Shown here: positions 1 through 10,504 of the stretch, one piece after another
Numbering within the stretch: position 1 is the stretch's first letter
How the letters are laid out: every line of letters starts with the position of its first letter
Assembly: GCA_002633025.1 (NCBI GenBank)
Contig: NMRB01000057.1
Span: 451,768 to 515,767, forward strand
Length of the DNA stretch: 64,000 nt
DNA from: Notospermus geniculatus
Taxonomy: Eukaryota; Nemertea; Pilidiophora; Heteronemertea; Lineidae
Direction: 5' to 3'
Program-made: the position numbers and the translations under genes
The notes under the pieces: model-generated
Seen by the model: the letters and a program-made list of their open reading frames with translations, nothing else
Told to the model about the DNA's origin: nothing
Database searches by the model: none

Positions 1-2
1 CA

Positions 3-335
3 CACTGTTAGAAATTATTAATTTTACAGTAGTAATTTTGCAGTAATTTTACAGAAAGTGCCTGCAGCAGAGTCCCCAGCACTTTCTGTAAATTTACATA
101 ATTTTTTTATGGTATGATTCATGTTTTCCTGTATTGGTTGGACTCCATTGGACATCCCATTATGATGCCTTCTGAGAGCAGTATGAAAATATAATTTGGT
201 CAGCCTCCAGTCAAGTCTCTCTTAACATTTATTTAAGTCTGTAGTTTTACAGATCACTCTGTAATTTTACAGATCCAGTGCTGGGGACTCTGCTGCACAG
301 ATTTTCTGTAAAATATTCTGTTATTTCTAACAGTG
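3..335. mobile_element. MITE, CACTGTTAGAAAT family, copy 1
   Basis: Non-coding element with terminal inverted repeats: it begins CACTGTTAGAAAT and ends ATTTCTAACAGTG. Internally it carries repeated 'TTTTACAG' segments and the words GTCCCCAGCAC and GGGGACTCTGCTGCA. Related copies lie at 49586-49918 (same orientation, nearly full length) and 17997-18242 (inverted, shorter). No coding capacity, so it must be mobilised in trans. Confidence 0.85.
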
Positions 336-544
336 CACATACGATGTGATTCCACGAACTACATACTGACGTTGCCGTTTCCATCAACGTTATACCGTAA
401 ACGGGTCCGTGACTCACACGAAGTGCAGAAGTGCCGTGCAAATGAATGCATTCTTTGTGAATCTTTTTTATAATTTTTGGTTATTTATATTTCTAAATGT
501 TGCTTGAATCCTACTCCGTACTCAGTAACATTTTTTGCTTACAG

Positions 545-3054
545 TAACATCAACGCTATAATGGTCAATGCCAGGAACATGGTCTATCAGGGAGGCATTA
601 GTATGTTCTCTTATTTCGAAAAATTTTAGTTCCTGCAAGGAGCAATGAATGCCGTCTTGCAATCACGCAATCTATGTGATTGCTCCATTTTTTTCGCAAA
701 TTCTTTGTAAACACTATTTATGTTGGTGATCTTTTTCAGTAATGTATTGGCCGATTCTTCAGCAACCCTTCTATAATTACCATTCACAAGAGTAAGTAAC
801 GTCGTTCCCACACACTTCAGTGAAGCAAACGTTAATCCCCCAGCCAATATCATATCTCCACTTCCCGGGGAGTATTACAGTCTCGGCATGAATACATATG
901 TATAAAAAGCATGGACAGTAGGCTATATGTAGGGGGCCTATATATTTTTTCATAGTGTGACAGTCACTGCTCTGATGCAACATGTTAGAAAACTAGAGGT
1001 TTTGGTAAACACGCAACAGTGCTGGACGATAAACTTCGTACTTTGAGCAAATACGACCTGTAATTTTCCTGCTCCTTTTCTCTCTTCCACAGGTACCTAC
1101 AGTACGGCGGTATTGGGGCAGTTATCGGGCACGAATTCGGACACGATTTTGACGGCGTTCGTGAGTAAACCTACCTTTACTTAACTGCTAGGAAATGGTT
1201 TGTCTTGCTGCCGATTTGAATGAAATTCATACTCATGGACACTGATGCTGAATGCTGATAGCAACGTGAATTTCCTTTTCAATTTCAGACACGTACGACA
1301 CGTGGGCCAATCAAACTGAAGTACCAGACCTTGTGAAGTCCGAGACCTGTCTTCAGGATTACTATTATAATATTGATTACCCAGGATGGGAGGTTGGTAT
1401 TTGTGGCAGGGTAGCCAGATTCTGCTAAGGTTTGACCATTCGTCGGCTCCTTTACTGGTAAGAAGGTGATAAAATTACAAATGTCAGGATCTTGTGAGAA
1501 AATGCAAGGGATTTTGGTGTCACGGGTTACTGACATCGCGCAAGCAACGTGTAAAATGTAACGTTAGGTAGGCTACCACCCTTGATATGGCACGGCTTAA
1601 TACCACACCGGCCATAGAGGATTTCATTCCTGGTCTAGTGGTTGGCGCGTTGGCCTCTGAGCTGGTAGTTAGGCAACGTTGATCGCGGTCAGTACATGGC
1701 TGTGAGTAACCGGCGCGAATTATACATGACGATTTTGCTTCCCTGGCGAACCAAAATAATCGTACGGCACAGTGTGAATTTTCTCCAACGATTGTCTCCA
1801 TTTTCTATGCATGGCTTACGTAGGCTATATCAGGCATTTCAAGTCACTAATACTGAACCAAACCTCTTCTCCAGCTTCCCAGTAGAAACAGTAGCCGCTT
1901 CAGTCTAGTATTTCTATCAAATCAGGGAATACCAGATGTCGTGGGGTTGTACTGGTCCTTAGAGGTACGTATTCGTGGTGTTACGCGAAAACGGAAATAT
2001 CGCCATGATATTGCCCACTCAGAGAAGTTTTGAAACTGAGGCGTGAAGTCCGGCTCGTGAACAAAAACTGAAGATTATAACTCCCTGTATCGCATTTGGT
2101 GTTATGATCTCTTCCAGGCGTACAGGAAGCACGTTGCGGACAGAGGGCGTGAAGATGCCATGTTGGCCGGTCTGCCATACACACAGGAGCAGCTTTTCTT
2201 GATTGCAAGGGCGCAGGTACATGTATGGTATATAATTTCGGGAAGCCTGATGGAAGACCACAGACCTCATTTACAAAGCCTTCGTGTGACTCGCTGATCA
2301 GGTTTCACTGTGACCAGTTTCATCGTCAATCTCAAAAGCACGGAAAGGGAACCGGTGTAAATTACTTACACTTGTTACAGATCCATGTGTCAAACAATGG
2401 TCTTACGATTAAGATCCCACAGGCTTTGCCTATATATCGATGCAATCCACAAGAAAAATAACAAGACATGTCTGTCTTGTAGTTTGATAATCAAAGACGG
2501 TACCGCCAGCACACCTAGAACAAGTATATAAGAGGACAGTTCATATCTGGACAATAGCACCGGTGATAATTCTGATGATGTCATCTTTTGTTTTAGCTTT
2601 GGTGCAACAACGATGATTTTAAATTCGCCACAATTCGGTAAGTCTGGATTAACATTCGTTTCTCAGCATGACATTGAAAATTGTGGAGAAAAATGATTAC
2701 AGCAACATCAGTCATTTGCCACTCTGGTAATTGGCTCGCACTTGTCCCAACTTACAATCAAACGGTTCACATCGACGGTACGTATTGAGCATTTTGATTC
2801 TCAACAGTCAGCCCAGCAGTTGTTGAGCCAGGCAGTGGCCAACTGTTCAGTTGATACTGAATGTTCACCAAGTGGTTACCAGCTGTTTCTCCATTATTTC
2901 TGAGTGCCGAAATATGCCAAGTGACACATGATTGTCATTTCTTTTTAGGGTCCTCGGCTCTGAAGGATTAAATCCGTATTTTCCGGAAATCTTCAACTGT
3001 CCCAAAGACGCACCTATGAATCCCGAGAACAAGTGTAACCTGTGGTAATGACTG
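545..3054 (+). CDS. Neprilysin-like M13 zinc metallopeptidase, 3' part
   Basis: C-terminal part of a membrane metallopeptidase of the neprilysin/endothelin-converting-enzyme family; earlier exons lie left of the window. Exons read by splice sites and frame: 545-600, 740-791, 1093-1160, 1289-1392, 2118-2216, 2597-2637, 2950-3054. Codon phases match at every junction. Visible landmarks are PILQQPFYNYHSQ, GGIGAVIGHEFGHDFDGV (the HExxH zinc site), SETCLQDYYYNIDYPGWE, LPYTQEQLFLIARAQ, LWCNNDD, and the C-terminal FNCP..PMNPENKCNLW-stop typical of the family. The exon expected between 1392 and 2118, with the ENIADNGG motif and third zinc ligand, was not found. About 15 residues usually present before the final RVxG segment are also absent, yet the flanking exons still join in frame. 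The substrate-site NAxY is NAIM here. Either small diverged exons were missed or this is an inactive paralogue. Confidence 0.82.
1616..1700 (+). repeat. Degenerate tRNA-like SINE head
   Basis: Inside the fourth recognised M13 intron. It has an A-box-like TGGTCTAGTGGTTGGCGCG and, about 40 bases on, a weak B-box-like GTTGATCGC. It cannot fold as a functional tRNA. I infer a decayed SINE. Confidence 0.3.
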
Positions 3055-3786
3055 ATCATACAACTGACTCCGACATTTACAGTAACTTTATCAAATAGTG
3101 GAATATAACAATTACATAATTTGAGAGTTGTGCACAGCACATCAATTGCTCCCGTCTTATTTGCCCAGGTGTAACATCTGTGAGTGTTTCTGTAGCCCAG
3201 CGTTCCCCAACAATAGACACGGCCTAGAATGATTATTGAGGGAAACAATAAGAAAAACACAGAAATACGGGGAACACTGATCGACGTTACACCTGTCTTA
3301 ATACCAATACACTAAAATCACAGTTGTAAGGTGATAGAAGTTTGGCGTTGCCGGAGTCCTGCTTCTGTTGGTGATGGTCAGCGTTTTGACCACACAGCAG
3401 GCTTTTGATATCTTCGAATCAAAAGTTAGGTACATGCAACATGTTTTCCATGTTACAAGTCGAGTGTATCGGAAAAGTTCACGGTGATGTAACCTTTAAC
3501 GAATATTTATTTAAACCTATAGGCTTTTGGCAGCACACAATGCATGTAGTTCTTTGTTGGTCTTTGAAGTTCATGATGGTTTTCTTACTCAATAGTCGCC
3601 CCGCTGTTCGTATTTGACTGCATCCTCGCACCCAGGGTCTTCACAACGTTACCGCTCCTCTTCTCGCACTTGGTAACGACCTTAAGAGGCTGACTTTAAG
3701 GGAGGGTACGACGCAAATGACCTGAGATTCTCAGAATGATTATTGGCTGACGTACGGTCCGACCCAACATACGGCCTAAACAGATG
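3055..3786. other. Intergenic region between M13 gene and GPCR A
   Basis: 3' flank shared by two convergent genes. No coding exon recognised. The first ~60 bases after the M13 stop have a diverged counterpart at about 7525-7570, part of the local segmental duplication. Confidence 0.6.
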
Positions 3787-4946
3787 TTAGTTACTAATTG
3801 GAAGCCGGCGAAACATTTCTTTCAGTGACTGCCGGAATGACTTCCCAACACTGACGTAGATGACGAAATTTATAGCAGAATTGAGATTAATAAGGAAGTT
3901 CATTGCGCTTAAAAGATCATTTGGTATCGTGTAACGAAAAGTATGTTCGTCGACATCCTTCAACATGTCTAAGATGAATGTAATGCAACCTGGCATACGG
4001 AGGATAATGAACGCATTCACCATGAACACGATGAGGATCGTGCTACCGTCAGGTCCCTTTTTCGCTTCCCGTGATTGTTGAAGTGAACCTTGTTCCTGCC
4101 CCATCCGTCTGAGGGCGAGGAGTACGGCGATATTCGGTGGTATGATGAGACAAAACATCGGGATTATGTCAATCACCGGGACCAAAAACAAAATATGGTA
4201 TCCCAGGTAAAACGAATGTGTCATCGCGAATTTTCGTTTCAATAACCACAGTTGATATTTTCCACCTTCCACGCTCCATTCCCAGTAGACGTAGTAGGCC
4301 ATGAAATGTGGGATGTATGCTATTGCCGAAATTACAATCATACAAACGACAGCTATCCTGGCATTTCGAAGGGTGTTCATCGCTTGTGCCCTTAGGGGAT
4401 GGCAGATATGGACATACCTATAGTTTGAAGGTAAATTGTTAGAAAAATGATTCACACCAATAGACATGCTTCTTATTCAAAGTTTTATACAAGATACCAT
4501 TTACTTTTCGCCTCTTACCTGTCAATAGTAATGATAACGATCATATAGATGGCACACATCTCTGTCACATGTGTCAGTGGGTACAGCAGCCGCATGTAGG
4601 CGAAAACATACCAGTGGAGACCACCAAGTCGCCGACCTTGTGTGTATAATATCGAATGCATTGTCGTATTGATGAGCAAAACGGACAATAAGTACATGAA
4701 GTCGAAAACTGACAAAGCCTGGAGGAGAAAGTGGGCTGAAGACGACCTTCGTTGACGTCTGAAAACAGCGAAGGTCAAGGCGTTTCCGACAACCCCGAAA
4801 GTGCAGATAACTGGTGTGAGGACGAGTTGTGATACGTAGTAGTGGAAAGGCCGGAAAATGGGTTCCGAGTCGCCGGAGGGTGGAACAGTTGCCTTCGGGA
4901 CGGCTGTCGTCGTACCCCAAACGTCCAAGGATACGTTCATCTTCAT
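3787..4946 (-). CDS. Rhodopsin-class peptide GPCR A (FMRFamide-receptor-like)
   Basis: Complete seven-transmembrane receptor of about 352 residues in two exons: 4519-4946 and 3787-4417. The intron splits the Arg codon of the DRY motif (ITIDR|YVHICHPL). Exon 1 encodes a short N terminus with an NVS glycosylation site, TM1 (VLTPVICTFGVVGNALTFAVF, with the GN motif), TM2 and TM3. Exon 2 encodes TM4 to TM7 and a short tail. TM7 reads NSAINFVIY rather than NPxxY, as I recall for invertebrate FMRFamide-type receptors. Start taken at 4946; a second Met three codons in is equally possible. It is the close paralogue of the gene at 10505-11695. The ligand cannot be told from sequence; it should act at the plasma membrane through G proteins. 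Confidence 0.85.
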
Positions 4947-5206
4947 TGGTTGTGTTTACAATTTGAAACCATAAAGAAAGAAGGAACCTGAAATCATTCA
5001 TATCATTGGTAGATCAATAGACGATTGCTGTTACGATAAGAACAAAGCGCGTTTTAATAAGACTATAGCGGTGAAAATATACGGGAAAAATGATCTAAGG
5101 AACAGTACTGTGTAGGCCTACTTGAAGTGAAACACTACATCGAGCAATGCCATGATTTACTGGGCCTTGCGGCGATTTGTGTTGGTCCACGTATGCCGAC
5201 GGACAC

Positions 5207-5640
5207 ATCGCTGGACGCTAAGTTCTCGGTATACGCTCATCCATCGCGTGGAGCACAGGTGATCCCACGAAGAGGGATTGGGCGTTTACCAGTCACTCAG
5301 GCCAAATGTATCCAGAACAAATTGAAAATGGAAGAATTTTATACGTAGCTGTTCGCCTCAAACATATCGTACTCATGTACAATGTCAGTGCCCATAAACA
5401 CCCGATCTCCTTGCGCTCTGCAGTCGCGCAAAAGAAGGATGAGCGTTTTCTGGGTAGGGCCTACCAAGAAACAGACTGACAAAGAGGCGAGGAAAGAACC
5501 CACTACGAACCCAAGCCGACATATCGACTTGCTGATGAAGTTCAAAGGAATCGATTTGTGCTGGTGAAAATCGGTGGGTCGACTTCGCAGCACGGTGGCC
5601 AAAATTTCTTGAGCTGTTTTTACACAGCGCAATGGGGACC
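5207..5640. repeat. Segmental-duplication block, copy 1
   Basis: Lies upstream of GPCR A and matches 12110-12570 upstream of GPCR B. Shared words include CTAAGTTCTCGGTATACGCT, GGGCGTTTACCAGTCACTC and AAGAAGGATGAGCGTTTTCT. On the minus strand an open stretch contains a hydrophobic segment (LGFVVGSFLASLSVCFLVG), but the frame is not kept in copy 2. No known protein recognised. Confidence 0.65.
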
Positions 5641-5800
5641 CTAGCTCACTGCCTCAATAGGTGTCACTAGTGGTTAAAACTATTGAAACGAAACTGACAT
5701 CCCGGTCCTCATCAATTTCCCAGACAAAAGGCGTCCATTGTATAGGACCGGGTTTCGGTGTGCTGCCCTCTACGTAGCTAGGATACCCATTATTGTTATT
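5640..5800. repeat. Dispersed repeat, copy 1
   Basis: Matches sequence just downstream of both ITIH copies (about 52683-52840 and 58147-58304). Shared words include ACTGCCTCAATAGGTGT, GACATCCCGGTCC and AAAAGGCGTCCATTGT. No coding potential. Probably a non-autonomous transposon fragment; its ends are not defined. Confidence 0.65.
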
Positions 5801-5889
5801 TTCTGTTCGGTGGGCACTCAGCCTTGGTGAGTGACTCTAACATTATGTTGTGCCTCTTATCCCGGAGGGGGCGACACCACAAATAGACT

Positions 5890-6610
5890 ATTTTTGACAA
5901 CGGCCATATACATGACGATTACAAAGCACGTGAGTTGTGGGCGAGAATCACGAAGTTTGTGAAGCATGCGGTGAACGGCATGACCAGCTGCCGATAAACA
6001 GGTGCCATATCCGAGTAACAGAAGGTGGGCCAAGAATGGTGGCATTGTTCAGGGGGGGACGGACGGACAGACAGACAGACAGACAGACAGGCAGACGTCT
6101 GAGGTTATGATGATGCCTGCGGTCTGAAGCGTCGTACACGATGACCGGTGTAGGATAAAATCGTCGAAGTGAGATGCCTTGAGAAGCAAGATGGATTCTC
6201 AGGCTCTGTATCAATGAACAGGTCGGGAATGAGACCAATCCTGGCACCATCAACCAATCCCGAAAATGTCCGCTGGAAATCGTCAACAAAATTCATCGCA
6301 TTGGATCCGCCATCACCGAATCATCGCTGAGTGGCCTCGCCGAAAAGAAACCCAAGGAAAATCAGAAGTGGCAACACAGAGTGGTCGCTGTGCACCAGTG
6401 TCGTTTCTGTCAATGCCTGAAAGAATATCCAACGTTGCAGTTCAGTCACCAACACCAACACCAGTTGGCATGGAGAATACCTACACGAAGTTGCTTCACC
6501 GAGAAAAGCCTTCACTGACCTTGCCGGTGTATTCAACCTTTATCCAAGTGCATACGTTGCGGGCGTGTTATGAGAACTGCAATGCGATATGGTGATTATT
6601 CTTGAAACAG
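5890..6610 (-). other. Unknown coding-like block, copy 1
   Basis: Duplicated as 13196-14070. On the minus strand both copies contain ATATTCTTTCAG, a good splice acceptor, followed by a hydrophobic stretch (LPLLIFLGFLFGEA here, PLLIFLWFLYGKA in copy 2) and then a segment sharing FIDTEPE / FITDTEPG. It could be a signal-peptide-bearing exon of an unrecognised gene, but frames are interrupted in both copies, so both may be pseudogenes. A microsatellite sits inside this copy. Confidence 0.4.
6061..6096. repeat. (AGAC)n microsatellite
   Basis: About eight tandem AGAC/GGAC units. Confidence 0.9.
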
Positions 6611-7190
6611 ATCACCTATAATCCGACCTGCTCTTGTTTAATTACACGGAGATCTTTTATTACAGACGATCAGATAAACTTTTACGAAATACTGCTCTTT
6701 CTGTCCAAGTTCCTGTATTTACCAGTGTGTCAGTGGGTAGGCCAACAACAGCCGCATATAGGCGAAGACATACCAGTAGAGACCACCAAGACGCCGACCT
6801 TGTGTGTAGGCTATAATATCGAATGCATTGTCGTATCGATGAGCAAAACCGACAGTAAGAACATGAAGTCGAAAACCGACAAAGCCTGGAGGAGAAAGTG
6901 GGCTGAAGACGAGCTTCGTTGACGCCTGAAAGAATAGCCAGCGTTCCACAGTTCAATCACCAATCATCATGGAGAATACCTACACCAAGTTGCTTCACTG
7001 ATCTTTTGTTCCTGGGACAGTTTTTCCTGGGGACATTCTTTCCCTTTACACCTGTGTTCAGCCTTTATTCTTTGAAACAGATCACCTAATCCGACCTCCT
7101 CTTGTTTAATTACACGGAGATCTTTTATTACAGACCATCAGATAAACTTTTATGAAATACTCTATGAATGGAAACAAAACCACCCACCGA
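6598..7190. repeat. Local duplicated flank sequences
   Basis: About 90 bases starting ACAGATCACCTA at 6607 recur at 7078-7165, sharing TTGTTTAATTACACGGAGAT. A diverged third copy lies at about 14005-14075. They flank the GPCR pseudogene, marking repeated rearrangement here. Confidence 0.65.
6716..6932 (-). pseudogene. GPCR pseudogene fragment (TM2-TM3)
   Basis: Nearly identical to part of exon 1 of GPCR A/B on the minus strand. It recovers RRQRRSSSAHFLLQALSVF-like and ILYTQGRRLGGLYWYVFAYM-like stretches in two frames, with small indels between them, so it is a decayed partial copy. Upstream on the same strand it is joined to GGCTATTCTTTCAG, the acceptor-like sequence of the unknown duplicated block, instead of GPCR exon 1 sequence. 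Confidence 0.8.
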
Positions 7191-7420
7191 ATCGGCATAT
7201 GACACTAAAACAAAAGTTGAGTTACACAAGCTTCATTGCAGAGTGTAGAATTTCTGACTGCGTTGCTCTTTTTCTGTCCAAGTTCCTGTCTTTACTTATG
7301 ACCTTCTTATGTCAAACTTGTGCCAATCTTGTATTCCCACCCATTCCACATGGCCATCTGGGCCATCTTTTATATTTATGTAATGAATGTATGACCCATG
7401 ACTCCTCATTTCATTTCCAG

Positions 7421-7524
7421 GGTCCTATATAAGTGGCTCTGAAGGATTGAATTCGTATTTTTCGGAAATATTCAAGGTAAAGATGCACCTATATGAATCT
7501 GGAGAACAAGTGTAACCTGTGGTG
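7421..7524 (+). pseudogene. Relic of the M13 peptidase last exon
   Basis: Preceded by a TTTCCAG acceptor, this aligns with the terminal M13 exon at 2950-3054. Both share GGCTCTGAAGGATT, TTCGGAAAT-like, and AACAAGTGTAACCTGTGG words, but internal insertions and deletions break the frame and delete the FNCPKD portion. About 50 bases of 3' flank are also duplicated. It sits at the same position relative to GPCR C as the true exon does relative to GPCR A. Confidence 0.8.
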
Positions 7525-7661
7525 ATGACTGATACGATCGACTCCCATCAAAAATTCACAGTAATCGAACCGAAATGTACATGTAGGCCTACACATCTCT
7601 TACTTTCATCAAGGTTGCATATACATGTACATGTACGCTGGCTTAACGCTCTGGGCCATAT

Positions 7662-9786
7662 TCATTGTGACGCACTTTTCCCAAAAAGCTGTGTACGAAA
7701 GGCACGATTGGTTAGCAAATATACGACGAAATTCAGCGAGGAGTCAAGAGTAACCAGATAAAGACCGGCCTTCCTGCTGAAGTTAGATAATGCTGCCGAT
7801 GCAACGTCAAACATTCTCATCAACCGATCTGCGCAGGATGGCGTTTCACAAATAAAAAATAACATGATAATTCCAGTTGCCATGATGGCCAACTGGCGCT
7901 GAGCGACGTTCGTCTTCGATTTCGATTCTTCAAAAGCTTCTTTCTTCCGACTACTCACGAGGAGTGATAGTACCACACCGATGTTGAGGAACAAAAGAAG
8001 GGAAAGTGGCGTTAGGAAAAGGACGAATATGTAGACGAAATTGTCTGGTTGGAACCCTAAAGTCCGGTAGAGCCGGTGTACTCCCTTCGGGCGACATGGA
8101 TTCCCTGGCTCGCCTTCATCAGTAATGTATGACCAACCATACCGCCATAGATTACCAGCAAAGGACAGGACGACGATCCCTCCGAGAACTTTGTTTGCTG
8201 TCCCACGCGTTGCGTAAATCTTCGCCTTTAGTGGAATGGTCAGATGAACAAATCTGTAATACGGAAGGCCAAGACTTGAAAACTTACCTTACCAACTTAC
8301 CGTACCTACAGACTGCTGATCATGACAAGGGACGCAAACTGGACAAAACAACGGTTATTTTCAGGATGTGAGGATGTCATTGAGATGCCTCGAGTAGGTC
8401 TACATGGCAAACTTGCAGACGATGGGGCAATGGGGTTCTCCATTTGGTCACATGATGACTTATAGAGCAGAGGTGACACGTGTAGAGGCTCATTGTTCGA
8501 GAGGTGCGGTTCACCAAGCACGGCCAATCACATCTTGAATCGTCATGAATAATAGGTGGCATCTGTGTACCATACGTTCAAACCCACGCATATTCTCGCG
8601 TGGTCTGTTTCGCCGTGGATAACCCCATCCTATTTGGTTGTGCGTCTTCAGGCCTATCGCGTAAATTTGTAGAGATGCCTTTTAGCGTCGTTCTGGTAAC
8701 CCCACTCCACAGAAGTTACGACTTATTCGGCACCAAATTGACAAACAATCGATTCTCTTCGCCTGTTTCTCTCCAAGGCGCCGACTTCTACAACTGGATT
8801 ATATCGTCCGTTGTCAACCTACATTTTGACGGGTTTGGCGAAGAAAACCGTCAGGTCTTCCTTTATCAGAAAAAAGCTACATGTAGGACGTCAGCGAATC
8901 AAATCACAGCAGCCACATGCCCCTTGCACTCACTGCATGGTCGGTCATGGCATCTGCGACTTTGAAACCTCCGAAGACGGGCATCTATCTTTGGTAAACC
9001 GTAGAAGCGGCATTAGTTGATAACCTTGCTAATGCTTTTTCTGCTAGGGTTACCTCCATTCTGCTGATTCCAATACGAGGCCTGGCTAATGCTGCTCCAT
9101 CCAGGGAATGCCCTGGGGCCATATTTATGAAGCCTTCGCAACTTTGCGTTCACGCAAATCCATTGTTTGGCTGCACATGCCCTATTGTTCACTGACTGCC
9201 TTACAATAGATTTGCGTGAACGCTTCATAAATATGGCCCTTGGTGTTCGGATCGCCAAGGCCTACTCAGTGGGAAGTTAGCTATGCGACTGACGAAAACC
9301 GACGGCGGCTCGGCATGATGCTACTGAGATTACCACAGTCTGAGATCGTTTGGCATGAGACATGATTTCTTACCTGTCTAAGGCTATGATGACCATAACG
9401 TGATTTCGTACTTGCAAACAGATATAGTATGGCACGTGGATAGGGTAGTACAAATAAGGCAAGATCTGAAGATCATCTCGTAGGAAGAATTCGTGGTCAC
9501 CGATTCGAAGCCTGGCAATGATATGCCGCATAGTAAAGGTGATAAAGGAGACGACAAGAAGGGCGAGGTCACAACAGGCCAAGCATCGTAAAAGATACAT
9601 ACCAACAGCCTTATTCAGATTTATTTTCGTGAAGATTTGAATATTGACAATATTCAATAGGATTCCCAGCAGGCAAGTCGGGCCTATTCCAAAAACGTAA
9701 ATAGAATGGGTGTACCTCGTATCAACACGTGGTATGCACAACCTTGGCTTCAGAGTGGTACTGATATCAACCATGGAGAACTTCAT
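7662..9786 (-). CDS. Rhodopsin-class peptide GPCR C
   Basis: Complete receptor of about 334 residues in two exons: 9374-9786 and 7662-8253. The intron again splits the Arg codon of the DR(F) motif (IIALDR|FVHLTIPLKAKIY). TM1 is IYVFGIGPTCLLGILLNIVN, TM2 MYLLRCLACCDLALLVVSF. TM5 is NFVYIFVLFLTPLSLLLFL, TM6 IMATGIIMLFFICETPSCADR, and TM7 ends SSLNFVVYLLTNRAFR. Start taken at MKFSMVDIS (9786) because the open frame further upstream adds an unlikely N terminus. It shares intron position and the NSxxNFxxY-type TM7 with GPCR A/B but is clearly diverged in sequence: same family, older duplicate. The intron (8254-9373) holds a MITE at 9116-9239. Confidence 0.82.
9116..9239. mobile_element. Foldback MITE, GGGCCATATT family
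   Basis: Ends are inverted: GGGCCATATTTATGAAGC... and ...GCTTCATAAATATGGCCC, with further pairing of the inner TTGCGTTCACGCAAAT region. Lies in the GPCR C intron. Related hairpins are at 41931, 45300, 45411, 46410 and 58449. Confidence 0.75.
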
Positions 9787-10504
9787 CCTTGCTGCTGGGT
9801 ATACCTTTAGGTTTGCAGTGACACGAACTGTAAAGTATTTAGTTCTGTACAGCGTAGCCTGACAGTGAAGAGCAATAACATGCATTCGATAGAAGATAAC
9901 TGAAGGCGAGTAGCGATTGAAAACCACAAATACATCCGAATTCCTTCAATAATGGACACACGTCTACACCGAATTCAATATATACCAATAAGTAATTTAT
10001 CAGCATCCTTTGTAATCGTAGGCTTATAACGTAATTTGAGAATTCAAAATGTAAACCATACCAACTGCTTCTGTGTCGAATGAAGTAAGAGACTTCGTAA
10101 AAAGTCATTTTCTCGGTGTTACAATACCATATAATATTTCAAACAAAATGTTGGTGGACGCAACATTCATGTTACAAGTAGTGTGTGTCAGAAAAGGCTA
10201 TGTAAGTAAGGTCAACAAAGTAATATAATATCATGGCATAAACCTCTTTGATTTTAGTTCATGATGCTTGTTGCTGATCCAAATTCCTTCGTTCCCTTTC
10301 GAGGGCTGTCGGGTGCGAAATAATGCGTACGTGTTCTCTATTGATGTACAATGCTGACTTTAACAATGACCTTTCCCCTCAGCCAATCAGAATAATCAAT
10401 GCTGAGTAACACGCGCGCTGATAGGCTCCCATGATTTCGCACTCGACGCTGGTGTTTCTTTATGATGACGTGTTTCCGATCCAATTTACGGCCTAACAAA
10501 GCCA
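9787..10504. other. Intergenic region between GPCR C and GPCR B
   Basis: Upstream of GPCR C and downstream of GPCR B, both on the minus strand. No exon recognised. The last ~60 bases resemble the 3' flank of GPCR A (ACGGCCTAA words). Confidence 0.5.

Noticed and set aside
1972-2040. Reading LRENGNIAMIL as a diverged ENIADNGG exon of the M13 gene
   Set aside because: Order of residues does not match (extra Gly-Asn, no Asp), no acceptor/donor pair with phase 0 at both ends was found.
2638-2949. Possible small M13 exon containing a CSP or HID word before the last exon
   Set aside because: None of the candidate segments has splice sites in the required phase 2 at both ends, and some contain stops.
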